Source: Pseudomonas moraviensis | Lineage (GTDB): Bacteria; Pseudomonadota; Gammaproteobacteria; Pseudomonadales; Pseudomonadaceae | Direction: 5' to 3' | DNA length: 64,000 nucleotides | Assembly: GCF_900105805.1 (NCBI RefSeq) | Contig: NZ_LT629788.1 | Coordinates: 2,852,001 to 2,916,000, forward strand | In this document: in pieces, positions 52,952-61,928 of the stretch | Layout: each line of letters opens with the position of its first letter | Position numbering within the stretch: position 1 is the first letter of the stretch | Program-made: the position numbers and the translations under genes | Notes under the pieces: model-generated | The model's database searches: none | Told to the model about the DNA's origin: nothing | What the model saw: only the letters and a program-made list of their open reading frames with translations

Positions 52952-54790
52952 TCAATACCGATGTCTGCCTTGTTGAATTTCAGCGAGGATTTCCTCACTG
53001 ACATGCACGTAGGTTGCGCTGCCCGGCAGCCAGGCGAAGATCGGATCATCGCCCGTGAGACCGGGGTCGAAGCCTTCCTTTTTCAGGCGGGTCTTCTGGT
53101 ATTTGAAGGTCCCGGTGGTCTCCATTTTCACTTTCACCCGCAGGAACAACGGCACGGCGTAGGCCGGCATACGCTGCCGGACGAAACTCAGCAACTCGGC
53201 GAAATCCAGCGTGGCCAAGGATTCGGCGGGCGTGATTGCAGCCATCCCCGCACGTCCGTTGGTATTGGGAATTTCTACGCCATACGCCACCGCTTCAGAA
53301 ATCAACGGATGCTGCAGCAACAGGTTCTCGACTTCGGTGGTCGACACGTTTTCACCCTTCCAGCGATAGGTATCGCCGAGGCGATCAACGAACTGCGCAT
53401 GACCGAAACCGATGTTGCGCAGCAGGTCGCCGGTGTTGAAAAAACGATCGCCCTTGTTGAACACATCGTGCAGTACGACGCGGGCGGTTTTCTGCGGATC
53501 GGTGTAACCGTCCAGCGGCGCCTTGTCGTCGATCCGAGCCAGCAGCAGGCCCTGCTCGCCCTTGCCGACCTTGCGCATGAAACCGTCATCGCCGCGCAAC
53601 GGCTCGCCACTGTCGTGATCGTAGGCAACCAGCTCCCAGGCCATCAGCGAAAAACCGACGGTGTTGTCGAAATTGAGGATGTTGCTGAAACCGATATTGC
53701 CGTCGCTCGCCGCGTACAGCTCACAGATGTGCTCGACGGCAAAACGCGTCTTGAACTCGGCCCAGGCACCGGGGCGCAAGCCATTGCCGATCATCTTGCG
53801 GACGTCGTGGCGGCTGTCATCGGCGCTGGCCGGTTGCTCGACCAGATAGCGGCACAACTCGCCGACATAACCGATAGTGGTCGCGCGATAGCGACGCACA
53901 TCATTCCAGAACTGACTGGCGCTGAATCTGCGCCGGATGGCAAAACCCGAAGCGCCGTTGATCGCCGATCCCCAGCACACGCACAGGCCGGTGGCGTGAT
54001 ACAGCGGCAAGGTGCAATAGACGACGTCGTCCGGGCGCATATCGAGGGCGATCATGCCGAAGCTCGCCGAGCTGCGCATCCAGCGGCCGTGCTTGAACAC
54101 CCCGGCCTTGGGCAGGCCGGTGGTGCCGGAGGTGTAGATATAGAAACAAGGATCGTCGAAGAAAATCTGCGCGCTGCTCGGCGGGTTATCGCTGCTGGCG
54201 TCGGCACTGGCGCTGATCAGATTGACGTAACCGTCGGGCGCGATGCCCGGATGGCTGTAAGTGTCGTGATCGGCGACAAACCATGTGCGCGGTGCAGCGA
54301 TAGAAACTTGATCACGCACGCCGGCATAGGCCGCCGTCAACTCTTCGCCGACCACGATGGCCACGGGTGCGACCAGGTTGATGCTGTGGATAAGCGTGTC
54401 GCGTATCAGCGAGGTATTGAGCAGCGCACTGACCGCACCGAGCTTGGCCAGCGCGAGAATGGTCACCAGCAATTCCGCACGGTTCTCGATGAACACCGCG
54501 ACCACATCACCCTTGCCGATGCCCTGCTCGCTCAGATAATGCGCGATGCGATTGGCCCACTGGTTGACCTGCGTGTAGGTCAGCGCAACGTCATCCTGCA
54601 TCAACGCCACGCCGTCTGGATTGCGCAGCGTCGCTTGCTCGAAGGTCCAGCCGAGGCCACACGTTTGGGTCGGATCCGTGACGTTGGCCACTTTCATGCC
54701 TTTCACCACTCGGGGGATGGCTTTGGCGATCATCGGCAGTTTGCGGAGCATCATGCTCCAGGTAATCGTGTCGCTCGGTGCGTGACGCAT
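52952..54790 (-). CDS. Long-chain acyl-CoA synthetase (FATP/VLACS-like)
   Basis: A 612-aa AMP-binding enzyme with P-loop-like YIYTSGTTGLPKAG, ELYAASDGNIGF and DRLGDTYRWKGENVSTTEVE motifs that activate fatty acids as acyl-CoA. The start MRHAPSDTITWSMML at 54790 has GGGGAG upstream; the frame stays open further upstream but without family-like residues. It is divergent from the DUF3509 gene. Confidence 0.9.
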   Translation of the reverse strand: MRHAPSDTITWSMMLRKLPMIAKAIPRVVKGMKVANVTDPTQTCGLGWTFEQATLRNPDGVALMQDDVALTYTQVNQWANRIAHYLSEQGIGKGDVVAVFIENRAELLVTILALAKLGAVSALLNTSLIRDTLIHSINLVAPVAIVVGEELTAAYAGVRDQVSIAAPRTWFVADHDTYSHPGIAPDGYVNLISASADASSDNPPSSAQIFFDDPCFYIYTSGTTGLPKAGVFKHGRWMRSSASFGMIALDMRPDDVVYCTLPLYHATGLCVCWGSAINGASGFAIRRRFSASQFWNDVRRYRATTIGYVGELCRYLVEQPASADDSRHDVRKMIGNGLRPGAWAEFKTRFAVEHICELYAASDGNIGFSNILNFDNTVGFSLMAWELVAYDHDSGEPLRGDDGFMRKVGKGEQGLLLARIDDKAPLDGYTDPQKTARVVLHDVFNKGDRFFNTGDLLRNIGFGHAQFVDRLGDTYRWKGENVSTTEVENLLLQHPLISEAVAYGVEIPNTNGRAGMAAITPAESLATLDFAELLSFVRQRMPAYAVPLFLRVKVKMETTGTFKYQKTRLKKEGFDPGLTGDDPIFAWLPGSATYVHVSEEILAEIQQGRHRY

Positions 54791-55043
54791 GAAAGCTCCC
54801 CGTTCGACCCGGGCGTGCGGATCGCTGTTCTTGTTATCGGGTATGGCTGCAACCGACGCGTTTATGTCGAGGGTCGAGAAGGAAAGTACGTCAGCGCTCG
54901 CGGGGCTGTACACGCGGTTTTTGCAATGATTTGTATCCCGTCGCACCGACGAGGTGGGCGTCGATTCTGGTACGGACGTTTGGTTCCGTAGCACAGAGAA
55001 AAATCACGCAAAATGCAGGATGCACGATGGTCATTCATGCAGA

Positions 55044-55060
55044 TTGCACGACACCTGCAA
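55044..55060. promoter_or_regulatory. TTGCA-N7-TGCAA inverted repeat upstream of DUF3509 gene
   Basis: The half-sites TTGCA (55044-55048) and TGCAA (55056-55060) lie about 55 bases upstream of the sigma-54-like -24 box, in a region rich in TGCA. This is a possible enhancer-binding-protein site. Confidence 0.35.
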
Positions 55061-55113
55061 AATGCAATGCTTTTAACATGTTGATTTTAAAGGGATTTTA
55101 TTCGCATCAATAC

Positions 55114-55129
55114 TGGCACAAACGCTGCA
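55114..55129 (+). promoter_or_regulatory. Sigma-54-like promoter for the DUF3509 gene
   Basis: TGGCACAAACGCTGCA has the TGGCAC -24 box and GC of the -12 box (55127-55128) in exact sigma-54 spacing. It lies about 47 bases before the start codon. The rest of the 54791-55175 gap shows no gene. Confidence 0.65.
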
Positions 55130-55175
55130 ACTACCTCCGCATGCTTGCCATTCAAGTACATACGGAGCTGATGAC

Positions 55176-55454
55176 ATGAGCCTGATTCAAGAAAAATTTA
55201 CATCGCTGTTCTCCAACTACGAAGTCAGCACTGCCCCACGTCCTGACGGTGGCATCCTGCTCACTCTGCGTAGCAGCGACGGCAAAGTCTTCAAACGCGC
55301 ACTCTCGTATCAGCAACTGCACGCCGGTGACCAACTGTCCTGGGCGATCAGCGCGATCCGCCGTGACCTGGCCGAACAAGCCAGCGAGTTGCCGCAAATT
55401 GCGATGCTGCAGAGCCAGCAGCGTTTTGCCCTGCCGACGTATCACTCGCTGTAA
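55176..55454 (+). CDS. DUF3509 domain-containing protein
   Basis: A 92-aa protein starting MSLIQEKFTSLFSNYEVS, GGAGCTGATGAC upstream. It fits the Pseudomonas DUF3509 family: short, soluble, with an LSYQQLHAGDQLSW segment in the middle. Function unknown. The upstream sigma-54-like promoter suggests expression under nitrogen or another RpoN signal. It ends at a strong terminator. Confidence 0.85.
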   Translation: MSLIQEKFTSLFSNYEVSTAPRPDGGILLTLRSSDGKVFKRALSYQQLHAGDQLSWAISAIRRDLAEQASELPQIAMLQSQQRFALPTYHSL

Positions 55455-55465
55455 GTTGCTTTAAA

Positions 55466-55509
55466 CAAAAACAGGCCGTGGAGCATGCGCTTCACGGCCT
55501 GTTTGTTTA
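55466..55509 (+). terminator. Terminator after DUF3509 gene
   Basis: ACAGGCCGTG / CACGGCCTGT stem followed by TTGTTT. Confidence 0.85.
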
Positions 55510-55527
55510 TGTCTGCGACATATCTAC

Positions 55528-55617
55528 TGTGGGAGCGAGCCTGCTCGCGAATGCGGTGTTGTCAGATACAAATTACTTCACTGACGCATCGCTTTCGCGA
55601 GCAGGCTCGCTCCTACA
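55528..55617. repeat. Inverted REP pair (family A)
   Basis: TGTGGGAGCGAGCCTGCTCGCGAATGC and its inverted copy with about 40 bases between. Confidence 0.85.
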
Positions 55618-55632
55618 ATTTCCACTGTAGGG

Positions 55633-56316
55633 TCAGAAGGCTTCCGGTTCGATTCCGGTAAAGCTGTCCACCGTGACGTGCCCCGGCAACTCCCCGCCTT
55701 CACGCGCCAGGCCGCAGGTCTTCAGGCCCGCTGACTGCGCAGCATCGAGCTCTTCGACGATGTCCGACAGAAACAGGATTTCATCTGCTTCAACACCCAC
55801 CGCCTGCTGAATATTGCGATAGGACTGCGCCTCACGCTTGGGCCCTGATGTGGTATCGAAATAGCCGCTGAACAGCGGCATCAGATCGCCCGCCTCCGAA
55901 CAACCGAAGATCAGCTTCTGCGCCTGGATCGAGCCGGACGAGTAAACAAACAGCTGATACCCGGCCGCATGCCAACGTTGCAGCGCTTCGACTGCGTCCG
56001 GATAAACGTGACCTTTCAGTTGCCCGGCCTGATAGCCCTGCTCCCAGACCATGCCTTGCAATGCCTTGAGCGGCGTGGCCTTGCGGTCTTCGGCGATCCA
56101 GCTCAAGAGGATTTCAACGACGCGTTCAACGTCGGCGTGCGCCTCATTGCTGTCGCGGCGTACGGCGTCGAGTTGCTCAGCGACGTCGGTGCGGGAAGCG
56201 TTCTGGCGCACGAAATCCGGCAAGTGTCTGGCGGCGTAGGGAAACAGCACATCGAAGACGAAACTCACCGCGCTGGTGGTGCCTTCGATGTCGGTGAGGA
56301 TGGCTTTGATCGACAC
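55633..56316 (-). CDS. mtnC: Acireductone synthase (enolase-phosphatase)
   Basis: A 227-aa HAD enzyme of methionine salvage. Motifs AILTDIEGTTSAVSFV (nucleophile Asp), VYSSGSIQAQ, a Lys in SGPKREAQSY and FLSDIVEELD. It starts at a GTG (56316), with GGAGG nine bases upstream, reading VSIKAIL; no suitable ATG exists. It follows mtnD by 4 bases, which supports one operon mtnB-mtnD-mtnC. Confidence 0.94.
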   Translation of the reverse strand: MSIKAILTDIEGTTSAVSFVFDVLFPYAARHLPDFVRQNASRTDVAEQLDAVRRDSNEAHADVERVVEILLSWIAEDRKATPLKALQGMVWEQGYQAGQLKGHVYPDAVEALQRWHAAGYQLFVYSSGSIQAQKLIFGCSEAGDLMPLFSGYFDTTSGPKREAQSYRNIQQAVGVEADEILFLSDIVEELDAAQSAGLKTCGLAREGGELPGHVTVDSFTGIEPEAF

Positions 56317-56320
56317 GGTT

Positions 56321-56866
56321 TCAGTCCTCCAGACGCGGGAAGCGGCCAGCGATGTCTTCGCCGGTGAAGTTGGCAACCCAGCCTTCCGGGTTGTTGAACA
56401 GACGGATCGCCACGAAATGTGGATGCTCGCCCATGTCGAACCAGTGCCTGGTGCCCGCCGGAACCGAGATCAGGTCGTTCTTCTCGCACAGCACGGCATA
56501 GACGTAATCGTCGATGTGCAGGGTAAACAAGCCGCGACCTGCGACGAAAAATCGCACTTCGTCTTCGCCATGGCGGTGCTCTTCGAGGAACTTGGCGCGC
56601 AGTTCGGCTTTTTGCGGGTGATCACTGTTGAGACTGATCACATCAACGGTGATGTAACCGCGCTCGGTCATCAGCTTGTCGATCTGCTCTTTATAAGCGC
56701 TGATGACTTCTTCCTGACTGGCGCCGGGCTGGATCTTCGCGGCGGCTTGCCAGCGGTCGAAACGCACGCCCTGCTCGGCCAGCGTCGAAGCAATGTCTTC
56801 GAAATGGGTCAGCACCTTGTTGGGAATCTCAGGGCTGGAAACGTGATAAACGGACAGGCTGCTCAT
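56321..56866 (-). CDS. mtnD: Acireductone dioxygenase
   Basis: A 181-aa cupin with metal ligands in EEHRHGEDEVRFF (His, His, Glu) and a later His in GTRHWFD. It oxidises acireductone to the methionine precursor 2-keto-4-methylthiobutyrate. Start MSSLSVYHVSSPEIP at 56866. Central gene of the salvage operon. Confidence 0.95.
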   Translation of the reverse strand: MSSLSVYHVSSPEIPNKVLTHFEDIASTLAEQGVRFDRWQAAAKIQPGASQEEVISAYKEQIDKLMTERGYITVDVISLNSDHPQKAELRAKFLEEHRHGEDEVRFFVAGRGLFTLHIDDYVYAVLCEKNDLISVPAGTRHWFDMGEHPHFVAIRLFNNPEGWVANFTGEDIAGRFPRLED

Positions 56867-56958
56867 GGGCAATTCCTCGGTAGCGGCGGCGCCGTCCGGC
56901 TCTTCAAGACCGGTCGGGCGCAGCATGTCATCAGGCAAACGGGCTGTTTCTGGTGAAC

Positions 56959-57585
56959 TCAGCCTTGGCGGTTCATGACGCTGCGGGTTTTCAACTCGCA
57001 TTCAAACAGGAATTCGAAAGCCTCGATCTGCCGTAGTGCGTCGCTCATCTGCGCGCCCCACGTGTAGAGGCCATGCCCGCGAATCAGATAACCAACGCAG
57101 TCGGGATGGGCGTCGAGCCAAGGCTGCACCTTGGCGGCGAGGCGCGCAATGTCCTGATCATTGTCGAAAATCGGCACACGCACCCGTGATTCGTGGGTGG
57201 AAATGCCGCTGAAAGCTTTTTGCAGTTCGTAGTCTTCAAACTCGATGAAGGCTTCCGGGGTCAGGCGCGACAGCACCGTGGCATTCACCGAATGGGTGTG
57301 CAGCACCGCGCCGATCTCCGCGCGCCAACTGTAGAGTTGGGTGTGCAGCAAGGTTTCGGCGGAGGGTTTCTTGCCCGGCTCCAGGCTGTTGCCGGACAAA
57401 TCGGTGGCGAGCACGTCATCCACGCTCAACTGGCCTTTGTGTTTGCCCGACACGGTCAGCAACGCCTCGCTTGGCGACAGGCGTGTCGAATAGTTGCTGC
57501 TGGTGGCTGGCGACCAGCCGCGGCCATATAGAAAACGCCCGGCGTCGACGATCTGTTGGGCGAGCTGTTCACGGCTAAGGCTCAT
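56959..57585 (-). CDS. mtnB: Methylthioribulose-1-phosphate dehydratase
   Basis: A 208-aa class-II-aldolase-fold zinc enzyme with LHTHSVNATV and a C-terminal His in IRGHGLYTWG. Start MSLSREQLAQQIVDAG at 57585 overlaps the MFS gene stop by ATGA. It acts upstream of mtnC and mtnD in methionine salvage. The 92-base gap to mtnD shows no separate gene. Confidence 0.95.
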   Translation of the reverse strand: MSLSREQLAQQIVDAGRFLYGRGWSPATSSNYSTRLSPSEALLTVSGKHKGQLSVDDVLATDLSGNSLEPGKKPSAETLLHTQLYSWRAEIGAVLHTHSVNATVLSRLTPEAFIEFEDYELQKAFSGISTHESRVRVPIFDNDQDIARLAAKVQPWLDAHPDCVGYLIRGHGLYTWGAQMSDALRQIEAFEFLFECELKTRSVMNRQG

Positions 57586-58727
57586 GGCCTGTCCTCTTGC
57601 ATACGGGTGGCAATGATAACGGCAGCGGCGAGCGCTGCGAGACTGGCAATACTAAAGGTCAATGTCGGGCCGAGGGCATTCCAGCTGTAGCCGGAATACA
57701 GCGCGCCGAGCGCCCCGCCGGTGCCGGCCAGTGCCGCATACAGCGCTTGGCCCTGACCTTGCTGGCGGGCGCCGAAACTACGTTGCACGAAAGCGATGGC
57801 AGCCGCATGAAAGCTGCCAAAAGTCGCTGCGTGCAGCACTTGGGCGAACAACAGCACCCAGAGAAATTCAGCGAACGACCCAAGTAGCAGCCAGCGCAAC
57901 GCCGCCAGCAGGAAACTCGCCAGCAGCACCCGGCGCAGGGAAAACCGCGCCAGAATGCGACTCATGGCCATGAACATCAGTACTTCCGCGACGACGCCAA
58001 CAGCCCAAAGCATGCCGATGACGCCACGACTGTAACCGAGGCGCTCGAGGTGCAAAGTCAGAAAAGTGTAATACGGCCCGTGGCTGACCTGCATCAGCGC
58101 CACACAAGCATAAAATGCCAACACGCCAGGATGGCGCAATTGCCTGAGAAAGCCCTCTCCCGCCGGCCGATTGCCCTGTGCGGGTTGCGCGTTCGGCACC
58201 CACAGACTGCTCAGAACAATGCCGGCCATGATCAGCACCAGTGCCGCCGGGTAGATGTCCAGGCTCAGCCATTCGAACAACCGCCCCAAGACCACCACGG
58301 TGATGATGAAGCCGATCGAGCCCCACAGGCGAATCTGACTGTAGCGCGAGGTCTGACCCTGCAGATGCGCGAGGGTGATGACTTCGAACTGCGGCAGCAC
58401 CGCGTGCCAGAAAAACGCATGCAGGGCCATGACCATCGCCAGCCAGGCATAGGTCTGGCTGACGAAGATCAGCGAAAAGGTCAGCAACGTGCAGACCGCG
58501 CCGAAGCGCACAATGGCCAGGCGTCTGCCGGTGTAATCGCCGAGCCAGCCCCAGATGTTCGGCGCCACGCAGCGCATCAGCATCGGAATCGCCACCAGCT
58601 CGCCGATGCGCGCGGCGCTGAAGCCGAGGTGATCGAAGTACAGCGCCAGAAACGGCGCTGTCGAACCGAGCAAGGCGAAATAGAACAGATAGAAACTGGA
58701 CAGCCGCCAGTACGGGAGCGCCGCCAC
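57582..58727 (-). CDS. MFS transporter
   Basis: A 381-aa protein with about 12 transmembrane helices and the MFS loop GWLGDYTGRR between helices 2 and 3. Its stop overlaps mtnB by ATGA, so it is translationally coupled to the salvage genes and may move a methylthio-sugar or related compound (inference). It resembles the 3-phenylpropionate-transporter-like MFS group. Confidence 0.88.
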   Translation of the reverse strand: MAALPYWRLSSFYLFYFALLGSTAPFLALYFDHLGFSAARIGELVAIPMLMRCVAPNIWGWLGDYTGRRLAIVRFGAVCTLLTFSLIFVSQTYAWLAMVMALHAFFWHAVLPQFEVITLAHLQGQTSRYSQIRLWGSIGFIITVVVLGRLFEWLSLDIYPAALVLIMAGIVLSSLWVPNAQPAQGNRPAGEGFLRQLRHPGVLAFYACVALMQVSHGPYYTFLTLHLERLGYSRGVIGMLWAVGVVAEVLMFMAMSRILARFSLRRVLLASFLLAALRWLLLGSFAEFLWVLLFAQVLHAATFGSFHAAAIAFVQRSFGARQQGQGQALYAALAGTGGALGALYSGYSWNALGPTLTFSIASLAALAAAVIIATRMQEDRP

Positions 58728-58761
58728 GCCGGTTATGCCGCGACGGCTTCGAGCGCAGCCA

Positions 58762-59853
58762 TCAGAGCTGGCCCAGCACCGGCGTGCTCACGCGCACATC
58801 GGCGTTCTGCCCGCGGTGGCGCAACAGGTGATCCATCAGCACGATGGCCATCATCGCCTCGGCAATCGGTGTCGCGCGGATGCCGACGCATGGGTCGTGA
58901 CGGCCCTTGGTGATCACATCGGCCGGGTTGCCGTTCACATCGATCGAACGCCCCGGCGTGGTAATGCTCGAGGTCGGTTTCAACGCCAGATGCGCAACGA
59001 TCGGCTGACCGGACGAGATACCGCCGAGGATGCCGCCAGCGTTGTTGCTGAGGAAACCTTCCGGCGTCAGTTCATCGCGGTGTTCGGTGCCGCGCTGGGC
59101 GACACAGGCGAAACCGGCGCCGATCTCCACGCCCTTGACCGCGTTGATGCTCATCAGCGCGTGGGCAAGCTCGGCGTCGAGGCGGTCGAAAATCGGCTCG
59201 CCGAGACCCGGCATCACCCCTTCGGCGACCACGGTGATCTTCGCCCCCACCGAGTCCTGATCGCGGCGCAACTGGTCCATATAGGCTTCCAGCTCCGGCA
59301 CCTTGTCTGGATCGGGACTGAAGAAGGCGTTCTCCTCTACCGAATCCCAGGTCTTGAACGGAATCTCGATCGGACCGAGCTGGCTCATGTAACCGCGAAT
59401 GACGATGCCCTGACTGGCCAGATACTTCTTGGCGATCGCCCCGGCCGCCACGCGCATCGCGGTTTCCCGGGCCGAACTGCGGCCGCCGCCGCGATAATCG
59501 CGCTCGCCATACTTGTGGTGGTAGGTGTAGTCGGCGTGGGCCGGGCGGAACAGGTCCTTGATCGCCGAGTAGTCCTTGGACTTCTGATCGGTGTTGCGAA
59601 TCAGCAGGCCAATCGCGCAACCGGTGGTACGGCCCTCGAACACGCCGGAGAGGATTTCGACTTCATCGGCTTCCTGACGCTGGGTGGTGTGGCGGCTGGT
59701 GCCCGGTTTGCGGCGATCGAGGTCGCGCTGCAGATCTTCCAGGGAAATCTCCAGGCCCGGCGGGCAGCCGTCGACAATGGCGACCAACGCCGGACCATGG
59801 CTTTCGCCAGCGGTGGTGACAGTGAACAACTTGCCGTAGGTATTGCCGGACAT
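58762..59853 (-). CDS. aroC: Chorismate synthase
   Basis: A 363-aa enzyme of the shikimate pathway, using reduced FMN. Family signatures include GESHGPALVAIVDGCPPG, SARETAMRVAAGAIAKKYL and RGTEHRDELTP. Start MSGNTYGKLFTVT at 59853. Its product feeds PabB (17.9 kb) and aromatic amino acids. Confidence 0.97.
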   Translation of the reverse strand: MSGNTYGKLFTVTTAGESHGPALVAIVDGCPPGLEISLEDLQRDLDRRKPGTSRHTTQRQEADEVEILSGVFEGRTTGCAIGLLIRNTDQKSKDYSAIKDLFRPAHADYTYHHKYGERDYRGGGRSSARETAMRVAAGAIAKKYLASQGIVIRGYMSQLGPIEIPFKTWDSVEENAFFSPDPDKVPELEAYMDQLRRDQDSVGAKITVVAEGVMPGLGEPIFDRLDAELAHALMSINAVKGVEIGAGFACVAQRGTEHRDELTPEGFLSNNAGGILGGISSGQPIVAHLALKPTSSITTPGRSIDVNGNPADVITKGRHDPCVGIRATPIAEAMMAIVLMDHLLRHRGQNADVRVSTPVLGQL

Positions 59854-59983
59854 GCAGGACGCTCCGTGAAATCAAACCCGAATTCTTGATGCGCGCCAGT
59901 ATACGCAGGCTAACCGAGTAGTTCATCCTCGAACCTTAGTGGTGCTGGCGAGTCCAACCGGCACCTTGACCAATGATGGCGTG

Positions 59984-60937
59984 ATGATGCTGCGAGTTCT
60001 GATCTTGAGTCTTACCCTCTTCACCGGCTTTGCCCAAGCGACAGTCCTACAACGCCCGGTCACTCTGGACACCGGCAGCGGCGAACTTTTCGGTTCGCTG
60101 TTGCTGCCCAAGTCCGACAGCCCGGTGCCGATTGTTCTGATCATTTCTGGCTCGGGTCCTACAGATCGCGACGGAAACAACCCGGACGGCGGACGCAATG
60201 ACAGCCTCAAGCGTCTGGCCTGGGTGCTGGCCAAACACAACATCGCCAGCGTGCGCTACGACAAGCGCGGCGTCGCGGCGAGCCTGGCGGCGGCTCCCGA
60301 TGAACGTAATCTGTCGGTGGAAGGGTATGCGGCGGACGCGGTGGCGTGGGGGCAGAAGCTCAAGGCTGATCCGCGCTTCGGCAAACTGATTCTGCTCGGC
60401 CACAGCGAAGGCGCACTGATTGCCAGCCTCGCCGCGCCGAAGCTGGACGCAGCGGCGGTGATCTCGCTGTCCGGCAGCGCGCGGCCGGTCGATCAGGTGA
60501 TCCGCGAGCAATTGGCCCGCAGCCTGCCGCCACCGCTGATGCTGCGCAGCAACGAACTGCTCGACAGCCTCAAGGCCGGGCACACCGATGACAACGTGCC
60601 GCAACCGTTGCAGGTGATTTTTCGCCCGAGCGTCCAGCCGTACCTGATTTCGCTGTTCCGCCAGGATCCGGCGCAAGCCTTTGCACAGCTGAAAATGCCG
60701 GCACTGATCGTCCAAGGCAGCAACGACATTCAGGTCGGCACCGAGGATGCGAAGCTGCTCAAGGCGGCAAAACCGGACGCGCAATTGACGGTGATCGAAG
60801 GCATGAATCATGTGCTGCGCATCGTGCACAACGATATGAAGCGGCAATTGGCCTCCTACAAGGACCCGAATTTGCCACTGGCCGCCGAACTGGGCGCCGC
60901 CGTCATCGAATTTATTGACGGAATTCGCGCGAGTTAA
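59984..60937 (+). CDS. Exported alpha/beta hydrolase
   Basis: About 317 aa: signal peptide MMLRVLILSLTLFTGFAQA, then an alpha/beta hydrolase core with oxyanion segment ISGSGPTDRDGNN, nucleophile LLGHSEGALIA and late catalytic His in EGMNHVL. The start is ATG 59984 or the next codon 59987. Likely periplasmic esterase/peptidase-like activity; substrate unknown. Divergent from aroC. Confidence 0.87.
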   Translation: MMLRVLILSLTLFTGFAQATVLQRPVTLDTGSGELFGSLLLPKSDSPVPIVLIISGSGPTDRDGNNPDGGRNDSLKRLAWVLAKHNIASVRYDKRGVAASLAAAPDERNLSVEGYAADAVAWGQKLKADPRFGKLILLGHSEGALIASLAAPKLDAAAVISLSGSARPVDQVIREQLARSLPPPLMLRSNELLDSLKAGHTDDNVPQPLQVIFRPSVQPYLISLFRQDPAQAFAQLKMPALIVQGSNDIQVGTEDAKLLKAAKPDAQLTVIEGMNHVLRIVHNDMKRQLASYKDPNLPLAAELGAAVIEFIDGIRAS

Positions 60938-61036
60938 CTGCTGTTTGCCCTCCAGTCCGGCAGAAAACGGCCGATAAGCCTTTGTCGCCAGCGCAACGTC
61001 TGGCGGCAAGCAGGGCTTGGACAGGATCTCGCCGTT

Positions 61037-61828
61037 ATGACTGACACCCAGACTTCACCCGACACCACCGCCGAAAAAGACGCTCCGCCAGCGGTCGAAC
61101 TGCCGTGGGCGGACGTGCAGGCCGAGCACCACAAGATGCTCCGCCTCGCGCCGCTGCAGACCGACCGCAATACCGGTGGCCGGCCGTTGCGCTTCGTCGA
61201 ATTCGGTTACGCCGAGCGCAACAGCAAAGAGCGCAGCCTGATGCGCATGGCGATCAAGCTGCCAAACCAGCGCGTGCGCAAAGAGCAGAATCATCTTGAT
61301 GTGTGGGTCGACCACGCGACCAAACGGGTGAGCTTCGGTCCCGACAGCGGCTTGCAGATCGAGCCGCTGAACCGCGGCATCGGCCGCTTCATGGCCGCGC
61401 AAGGCATCAACTGGGCGAAAAAGCGCTGGCCCGGTTACACCGTCGACGGCATGGACCTGAACAACAAGGACGCGCTCAACGAAGACACTCGTTTGCGGCG
61501 TGATCATTTTCTGCGCGTGCACGGCTTCGACGTAGCTTATGCCGATGCCCAGCATTTGAAAGGCAGCATCAAGGCTGTGCAGGTCGGCGATCTGCTGGGT
61601 GACTGGAACAGCGAAAAGCTGCAGATCGTCGAGATTCTTGAGGCTGCGCAGATGTTGCAGCAAGCCGAACAGAATCTGGCCGAACAGGAAGTGAAGCTGA
61701 AGAAGCAGGAAGAGAAAGTCAGCAAGTTCAAGCGTGAGGACGCCGGACTGCGTTTCACCATTACCTGTCTGGTGGCGTTTGCGGTGTTTCAGGCGGGGTT
61801 GTTGATCTGGATTGCGACGCACCGCTGA
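61037..61828 (+). CDS. Conserved hypothetical protein with C-terminal coiled coil and membrane helix
   Basis: A 263-aa protein. N-terminal soluble domain (about residues 20-190) with FVEFGYAERNSKERSLMRMA, then a coiled coil (about 200-235, EQNLAEQEVKLKKQEEK) and a C-terminal hydrophobic segment (about 238-260). No catalytic motif is recognised. It lies in the fixed pseudomonad neighbourhood aroC-hydrolase-this-prmB. Tail-anchored inner-membrane location is inferred. Confidence 0.8.
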   Translation: MTDTQTSPDTTAEKDAPPAVELPWADVQAEHHKMLRLAPLQTDRNTGGRPLRFVEFGYAERNSKERSLMRMAIKLPNQRVRKEQNHLDVWVDHATKRVSFGPDSGLQIEPLNRGIGRFMAAQGINWAKKRWPGYTVDGMDLNNKDALNEDTRLRRDHFLRVHGFDVAYADAQHLKGSIKAVQVGDLLGDWNSEKLQIVEILEAAQMLQQAEQNLAEQEVKLKKQEEKVSKFKREDAGLRFTITCLVAFAVFQAGLLIWIATHR

Positions 61829-61852
61829 TGGCTTGAGACCGCGGCGCGGCTA

Positions 61853-61917
61853 TTCGCGAGCAGGCTCGCTCCCACCCTGGAATGCATTTCCCTGTGGGAG
61901 CGAGCCTGCTCGCGAAG
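61853..61917. repeat. Inverted REP pair (family A)
   Basis: TTCGCGAGCAGGCTCGCTCCCAC and its inverted copy, spaced about 20 bases, between the hypothetical and prmB. Confidence 0.85.
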
Positions 61918-61928
61918 CTTTTAACCGG

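Noticed and set aside
52961..54991. 676-codon plus-strand open frame opposite the acyl-CoA synthetase
   Set aside because: Shadow of a well-defined AMP-binding enzyme on the minus strand.
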